Origin: Phoronis ovalis
Taxonomy: Eukaryota; Phoronida; Phoronidae
Direction of reading: 5' to 3'
Length of the DNA: 10,839 bases
Assembly: GCA_028565635.1 (NCBI GenBank)
Contig: JAOXYB010046624.1
Span: 1 to 10,839, forward strand
Positions 1 to 6,000 of this stretch are shown here, piece after piece. The position numbers and the translations under genes are program-made. Within the stretch, counting starts at the first letter, position 1; every line of letters begins with the position of its first letter. The notes beneath the pieces were generated by a model. The model did no database searches. It was not told where the DNA came from and saw only the letters and a list, made by a program, of their open reading frames with translations.

Positions 1-157
1 GTTGTAACTCAATACAATCATTTTAGAACATTTTACATTTTTTTTTTAAATTTGACCTTTTGACCTCAGTCTCAACAATGGCCTATCCCAGGGATGCCAT
101 ACATCAAGTATCAAGTTCCTAGCTATAACCGTCTTCGAGATATAGCTTGCTGAAAAT

Positions 158-193
158 GGGAAGGAAAAAAGAAAAAGAAGAAGAAGAAAGAAA
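158..193 (+). repeat. 36-nt purine-only tract with GAA repeats
   Basis: Every base is A or G, including a run of AAG/GAA triplets around 175-190. It sits inside the probable interspersed repeat and is best read as its simple-sequence tail or an expanded microsatellite. Such tracts can form triplex DNA and vary in length, but nothing here shows a function. Confidence 0.8.
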
Positions 194-206
194 TCATACA
201 AACCAA

Positions 207-236
207 TAGGCTTGCTCCCTTATAGGAGCAACCCTA
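207..236. repeat. Terminal hairpin of the 5' interspersed repeat
   Basis: TAGG (207-210) pairs with CCTA (233-236). After a C/C mismatch, TTGCTCC (212-218) pairs with GGAGCAA (225-231) around a six-base loop. It is directly followed by an ATAA tail. It looks like the structured end of a short repeat rather than a terminator, since this is eukaryotic DNA. Confidence 0.55.
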
Positions 237-240
237 ATAA

Positions 241-863
241 TTATGCTAAGTTCTTACAAATCCTGAGATTATACTTCTGACATTTATAAAGTGCATGCCT
301 ATGGACAAAAAATTTGTATTATATTAACTTAATTATGAGATAAATTGTATGTTTTCAATTTCTAAATCCCGTTCACTTGGCAGCTAGTCAATGTCTTCAG
401 TTTCAGGGACTTTTTGATGTATAAATATCTGGTATGTAGTACCTTAAATTGTAATTTTAGAACATTGTAAGACCTGTAAAATAATTGTTTTTATTTATTA
501 AGATATGCATACTGTATAACCCTGATAGTAAGCCCTGTGCTAATGTTCAAACTGAACAGTATTAGAATTGTATTTAGTGGTGCATCGGCGTCAGTTACTT
601 TAACTTAAATAAGGTCGTTCAGCAACTTCGTAAAATCGCAATTCGTCCTATTTGTTACATATTACATTACTAGCACAAGTGTCCATTAGAGCATGACTCC
701 TCAAGATGGCCTGGGGGAGGTGCCTTCTGAAATACTTGGATTCGAAAGTTAGCCCCTGGGCTTAATTGCTATCAAACAAATTTTTTTTTTAAATTGTGAA
801 ACAGCGAAATTTCAAACGTTAGCTGTGGGGGTGACTATCAGGCAAATATTGTAAACAAAAGCT
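241..863. other. Intergenic DNA, no gene recognised
   Basis: This is A+T-rich sequence without a convincing open frame or recognisable protein motif on either strand. The part from about 690 to 850 is somewhat richer in G+C. It precedes a poly(A)-signal-like cluster, so it could be the 3'UTR of an upstream gene lying outside the window. That is inference only. Confidence 0.4.
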
Positions 864-873
864 AATAAATAAA
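864..873 (+). terminator. Candidate poly(A) signal of an upstream gene
   Basis: Two overlapping AATAAA hexamers (864-869 and 868-873) are followed about 15-25 bases later by a T/GT-rich stretch (about 888-902). That is the expected arrangement of a cleavage and polyadenylation site. A+T-rich DNA produces AATAAA often and no coding exon is visible upstream in the window, so this remains a candidate. Confidence 0.3.
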
Positions 874-2599
874 ATCAGTCAATGAATCTGTTGTTTGTTT
901 CATACATATACTGTTTTTAAAACAATGTCTAATTACTGTACAATGATTATATACTGCAAGACTCACAAAATTGTAAAACTCAACCATATTATGAGCTACA
1001 GTGTTAATTTTTACTTCTAGTAACTAGTATCTAGTTCTTTAACCAAGACGATACTTTGTTGATTTAGCTTTTGTCTTGTGTAAATTTTTAAACCTCTAAA
1101 TACAAATGATCATGAATATTTTTTTCCTAATGCTGACTGTCTACGAAAAAACGAATACAATGTACAGTGAAAGTGAAATATTTTATGTTTATCAAATATA
1201 TTTTCACGCATATAATTTTATTATTAACCATTTGCACCTAAAATTGTCATATTTTCCTGTTTCACGCTTTAAAATCTCAGTCATTCACTATTCATGGGAA
1301 AGAACTGATTCTCGATTCACCAGTTAATTTCAGTTGCCTTCACCATTCACCGTCAAAAAAATTACCCATTCACTATTCGCACAAAAAGAATACACAAGTT
1401 CATTTTGAGTAGAAATTAATTAATTTTACAAAGGCCAGTGACTATTCGATACAAAAACAGCTTTGTCAGGGTGATATAATAGGCCAAATGTTGCATTTTA
1501 ATATGATCCTCATTCTTGTTTGGTTACTATAATTATTAGTAGTAAGATACAGTAATTGTCAGGATGTTTATACCATAACCCCAGTCAGGACTGATGGATA
1601 CTGAATGTAAAGTCGGAATGATTGTGTAATGAAGACAGTTCCGAGGCAAGGAGAGAATCAGAATTTATACCTAGCTGGATATAACTGGATGAAAGACCCC
1701 CCAGAAAGACACTGATGAAAATTGCCTTTTAAAATTGAACCATGGAAGGTTAATTTTAAGAAAATAAATGTTGTGTATAATCATTTTAGCAAGTTTAAAC
1801 TAAAAATTATATAAAATGTCTTCTTATCTCTTGAATCTGCAATTGAGGCCATCATATTATGCGATTTATGTGGATGGTTTTATTGTGCTGGTACCATCAT
1901 CATTAAAGTGGAAGATGTTGTACATAATAATGGAGTTATTGAAAAATACCCTTGTCTTAAATTATCCAAATACAATCATGACAGGAATTTAATCCATACA
2001 CCTAAGTTTTCACTTTTCAATATTTCTGTATTTCATAATGTTTGTTCTTTCAATCTTGTATGGTGTAGACAAAGTGGTAAAAATAATTACAAATAATGTA
2101 ATACTTTAATAACTTGCCAAATTGGTAAATATTTTCACCATGATGTTGAGTAATTTTGCAGTTGTTTTTGGGCTGTTTTCTGTTGAAAGCAGTGCATGGT
2201 GGAAAACAAAAAAAAAACTAGAGCTAGTTTCTAGCTGATAACTGGATCTGACATAGGAACTTGGACATAATTTTTGTTTAATCTGCTTCTAATAAAATTC
2301 AAATTGCATATTCAAGCAGCCTTTTCTGTAGTTTCAATCTTAAAACTTTCAAATTTACACCAAGTTCACAAAACAATAATGCATGCACCACCATTATTTG
2401 AAAAGGACTTACTTGTTTTATTGTAATAATTAATCATTAATACATGAAGAACGTAATAATGTAATGACATATTTTACTGGCGGCACTGGTGTGCTTTATG
2501 ATTTGAAAAATGATCATGTTATTATAAAACACGCTTATTTTGTATCATTTCTGATTTATGAATCCATCAATATAATTATATATAACATGACTAAGCAGT
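874..2599. other. Upstream intergenic or 5' intronic DNA, nothing coding recognised
   Basis: About 1.7 kb of A+T-rich sequence. Two short open frames (1106-1327 and 1908-2096) translate to low-complexity sequence without family resemblance, so I treat them as chance. The promoter of the transporter gene may lie here or further upstream. Several TATA-like strings exist, for instance near 1808-1815, but none can be singled out. One local cluster of a repeated pentanucleotide at 1282-1380 is listed separately. Confidence 0.5.
1282..1380 (+). repeat. Cluster of ATTCAC-type short motifs
   Basis: ATTCAC or close variants recur within 100 bases. CATTCACTATTC occurs at about 1282-1293 and again at about 1367-1378. 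ATTCAC also occurs at 1315-1320 and 1345-1350. A related GACTATTCG lies near 1440-1448. The spacing is irregular, so it is not a simple tandem array. It may be a decayed minisatellite. Confidence 0.4.
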
Positions 2600-2615
2600 A
2601 TTAAATCTTTTTCAG
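2600..2615 (+). other. Likely splice acceptor at the 5' end of the first coding exon
   Basis: A T-rich tract runs into TTTTTCAG, with the AG at 2614-2615. A plausible branch point (TGACTAAG, about 2588-2595) lies roughly 20-25 bases upstream. This predicts that the exon carrying the start codon begins at 2616, giving 111 bases of 5'UTR in that exon. The upstream partner could be a non-coding leader exon in the preceding sequence, or a spliced leader added in trans if this lineage does that. I could not identify a donor. Confidence 0.45.
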
Positions 2616-2621
2616 ATTTGA

Positions 2622-2699
2622 ATGATGAATGATGCACCAAGAGCAAAAACAAAATTTGATGAATACAAACAACATAAATATCAGTACATTAGTAACTAA
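2622..2699 (+). CDS. Upstream ORF 1 (25 codons) in the predicted 5'UTR
   Basis: The predicted leader has four ATGs close together (2622, 2625, 2629, 2632). The first opens a 25-residue frame beginning MMNDAPRAKTKF and ending in TAA, 27 bases before the main ATG. The peptide resembles nothing I know. If it is in the mRNA, its likely role is to reduce or condition initiation on the transporter ATG. The frame may be fortuitous. Confidence 0.3.
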   Translation: MMNDAPRAKTKFDEYKQHKYQYISN

Positions 2700-2724
2700 C
2701 TGGAACAGACTCTGTTTTGTTTGA
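2629..2724 (+). CDS. Upstream ORF 2 (31 codons), ending two bases before the main start
   Basis: ATGATG at 2629-2634 opens a second frame that overlaps upstream ORF 1. It encodes a 31-residue peptide starting MMHQEQKQNL and stops with TGA at 2722-2724, just before the ATG at 2727. A stop this close to the next ATG could permit reinitiation or backward scanning. Neither upstream ATG context is clearly strong. The peptide itself has no recognised family. Confidence 0.3.
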   Translation: MMHQEQKQNLMNTNNINISTLVTNWNRLCFV

Positions 2725-2726
2725 AA

Positions 2727-3053
2727 ATGTCTGAGTTTGAATACATCCTTGAAGAATTGGGGTCATTTGGACCATTCCAAATTCGAGTTTTTATACTTGT
2801 TAGCTTGTTTGAAACACCAGCAGCCTGGGCCATGCTGTTGCCTGTGTTTATTGGTGCCAAACCCGATTGGTTTTGTCCTGTGTTTGATAATAGGACTTTA
2901 AGTTTTAATTCTTATAACAGTTCTCAATATGAAACAGGGATGTTGTCAGATGTCAGTGACTTGAAGAATTACACATCAAATACTTGTTTAGAAGGAAATG
3001 TTATTTGTCCTGGAGTGATATTTTCTGATGAGTTTACATCAATTGTAACTGAG
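2727..3053 (+). CDS. Coding exon 1: N-terminus, helix 1 and large extracellular loop (aa 1-109)
   Basis: It encodes a short cytosolic N-terminus, helix 1 (about 20-40, then FIGAKPDW) and most of the glycosylated loop between helices 1 and 2. The loop has sequons NRT (55), NSS (64) and NYT (81). The loop is shorter than in many vertebrate members. It ends in GAG followed by the strong donor GTAAGC, phase 0. The frame stays open past the donor to 3245, but that extension lacks family resemblance and is intron 1. Confidence 0.92.
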
Positions 3054-6000
3054 GTAAGCACAATGTTTGAAGCCAGTATTTATAAAGGAAACAACCATTT
3101 GAACACTTTTAAGGTGTCTAGATACAATGTGTATTTTAACTTAGAAAAAAATACAAGCTTATATATTCAAAGTATACTATTTTACCTGGTAAATGGTGAT
3201 GTAGCCCAATATCCTCTAATGGCGATCATGGGAAATTGCAATTAGCAAGGTTGCATAACAACGTGTAATATGCTTGATATATTTTTAATTTCATCATTTA
3301 AATTAATGTTTTCCTCTTATTACAAATTACCCTGGTCTTTCTAGATGTCCACACTTGTGGCTTGTTTATATAGCAGAATTCACTGCAAAACACTAAATAA
3401 AGCTTTAGCTCCAATATGAAACATTTCTAGCAGCATGACTTATTATAAATACTATTCTATTTAATATGTTAATGCTACAGGTCCACATTTTTTCTTTATT
3501 AAAAGCATACAACCTAAAATATGGCATCAAGTTTAGAAAAAAATATTAAAAAGTTAAAACAGTATCTTTTATAAATGTTAACTTTCAGACTAAAAAAAAA
3601 AATAGATGTGCAGTGACTGTTATTTACAGTTATTAATTAATTCTGTCTATCAATTAAAGTGTAACTATTCAAACTATTTATTTTCTAGTGGAACCTCATA
3701 TGTGACCGTTCATACATTACTGACTTGATCACTACAGTTCAGATGTGTGGTGTCCTCTTTGGTGCATGCCTTGCTGGCCAGCTGGCTGATATATTTGGTA
3801 GAAGGAAGGTGCTATTTATATATTATGCTCTTATGCTAGTAATGGGATTGGCTTCAGCATTTTCTCCATATTGGCAACTTTATGCCACTGCTAGGTTTTT
3901 CGTTGGTGGATTAGTAGGAGGTGAGTAGCTATCATAAATTGGCGAACCCATTATTGATTATACTTATCATTTTCGTGTTTGAGTGTTTCTTGTCTACCAT
4001 ATTTCAATCTGGGGGCTTTATACCAACATATTAAATAGAAAGCTTGGGATATGTGTAGCACATCCACCATTTGTTAATTGTTAATATACCACATGAATTT
4101 ATTATCACTTGCATGTATATATAACTATGTTATTCATCCAAACACCACAAATTACAATCATTTGCCACTAAAAAAACAATCAGTTACTGTGGAGGTGTAA
4201 TGAACAATGTCCAAATAATTTAATAAGGTATTCTGCTCATGAGAAAGTTCTTTAGTAGTAGTATATATGTTTACATATTTTCCATGACAAATGCTAGTTA
4301 TCCTGTTTGCTTATTTATAATAATAATAATTTATATAGCACAAATATCTTTGGATAAATCTCAGTTGTGCTGAAGAATAAAAGATGCAGTGTAAAATTAA
4401 ATAAATTTTTAAAAAATTAATAAATTAAAACATCAGTACTAACATTATTCTTTTTTTAAAATGAGACTTGTGCATTAAGACATAGACTTTGTGACTGAGT
4501 TTTAAATGTAGTAACAGTGTCAACAATTTTCTTGTAACTGATTTCTATTATTTTTGTTTCAAGGCTTTCTAGTGGTCAATTTTGTCCTGCCTATTGAATT
4601 TGTTGCACCAAAGTGGCGAACATTCTGTGGGTGTGTTGGCTTTTGGGCTGTAGGTCTTATGGTGCTATCTTTGCTTGCATTTTTAATTCGTGACTGGAGA
4701 CATCTTACAATTGTTACCAGTGTGTCTGGAGTTTTTCTTTTGCTGACATGGTGGTGAGTATTTCAAAGATGCTATGATTCATTTTACTATGTTATGAATT
4801 TTACATAATTCTGCATTCTTGATAGTTTAAACACTCGCAAGATTTATGTGTCTGGTTCGTTAACAAGTGTTGAAACAGTAGGTACTGAACTTTATATGGA
4901 AAGGTATCTTAGTAAATGGTTATAATTTTATACAAAATAAAATCGTTTGTAAAAGACATTATTATTAAAATTTATTGAAACATCAATTAAATTGAAGATA
5001 GATTATAACTAGATCAAAATAAAAAAGCAGTTCCATGGTTTAACATAATAGTTCATTCTCTGTTAAGCAGTAGTTACTTGCCTTCCTAGCTTACCATGTG
5101 CTGTACTGTACTGTGCACAACTATGGTCTCTTCATCCATTCAAAATGACATATTACAAAATAAGCATTGGTTTTATGTTCTGCTGTAGGTGGATACCGGA
5201 AAGCCCAAGATGGCTAGTGCAGAAGCAAAGGTTCAAAGAGGCTGAAGATGTTTTGACAAGGATAGCAATTTTTAATAACAAACCTGTTCCAAACTTTGAT
5301 GGATTGGTTTTGTATGCCAAGGTTTGTAGTTAAAAATAAGTGATCTATTTTAAACAGTAATAGCATGTCTGTTTTAGTGTTTTCCGCAAATGCTATTACA
5401 CCTTAATAAGGTTTAACTTGTGATAACTTGTACCGGATTAAGAAACGTAGAAGATTGATGCATTGGAATAGTAGAAAAGGAATTGCAGTATGCTACAACT
5501 AACAGTCTATCGGAATCATTATAATGTCTGACATCACTATCATTACAAAATCTTGTAGCCTCTTTGTTCAAATTACTAGTAAGGCTTGTGCAGAGCAGCA
5601 CCTTTGACTGTTTTATGTCTTTATGCTGTACTACGCCTAGATTTTAAATTTTCTTTCAGAAAGAACAGGAAATGAGGAAAGTGTATAGGGCATATAGTTA
5701 TTGGCATTTATTCAAATCTTGGCCAATAGCGAAGACGACACTTATTGCTATGTATGCGTGGTAAGGTTTTTAAACAACTAAAATAAATATTTATATCTAT
5801 AAAATAAATAAATATGTTAAATGGTAGCTCATCATTGCACCATGTAACTACTGTGAGACTCCTGGTGGGAAATATTGATGAAATCGGATCATAGTTTTGG
5901 TTCTTGTTATTTGCCAAAGCATTATATACATGCCATTGGGTAGTTTAATTTTAATCTTTGAGTGGCAAAGCATAAAAAATGCCCACCTTGACCTTATACC

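Larger units (their letters stand above)
20..240. repeat. Probable decayed short interspersed repeat (SINE- or MITE-like)
   Basis: This stretch differs in texture from its surroundings. It has a T-rich start, two TGACCT hexamers two bases apart (53-58 and 61-66), a more complex middle (about 70-157), a pure purine tract (158-193) and a short terminal hairpin (207-236) followed by CTAATAA. A body, then a purine-rich tract, then a small hairpin ending in CTAATAA resembles short repeats I remember from marine invertebrate genomes. That resemblance is from memory and unverified. No target-site duplication is clear, and the boundaries are approximate. Confidence 0.35.

Noticed and set aside
207-236. 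Bacterial-style intrinsic terminator
   Set aside because: The hairpin is followed by CTAATAA, not a T-run, and the window is eukaryotic with spliced exons.
693-752. Short 19-codon frame starting MTPQDGLGEV
   Set aside because: Too short to support, with no splice partner or motif identified.
1106-1327. 73-codon open frame
   Set aside because: Low-complexity F/I/Y/H-rich translation in A+T-rich DNA, with no motif or splice support.
1908-2096. 62-codon open frame
   Set aside because: No family resemblance and a non-ATG start; consistent with chance.
3054-3245. Open frame continuing exon 1 beyond 3053
   Set aside because: The strong donor GTAAGC at 3054 and the family motif WNLICDRS at the start of exon 2 show this is intron. 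The extension has no SLC22 resemblance.
5124-5138. 15-mer TGGTCTCTTCATCCA shared with 9095-9109
   Set aside because: The match does not extend on either side, so common origin is not supported.
5413-5601. Minus-strand open frame within intron 4
   Set aside because: Lies inside an intron of the well-supported plus-strand gene and has no recognisable motif.
5708-5917. Minus-strand open frame overlapping exon 5
   Set aside because: It is antisense to a supported exon and shows no motif.
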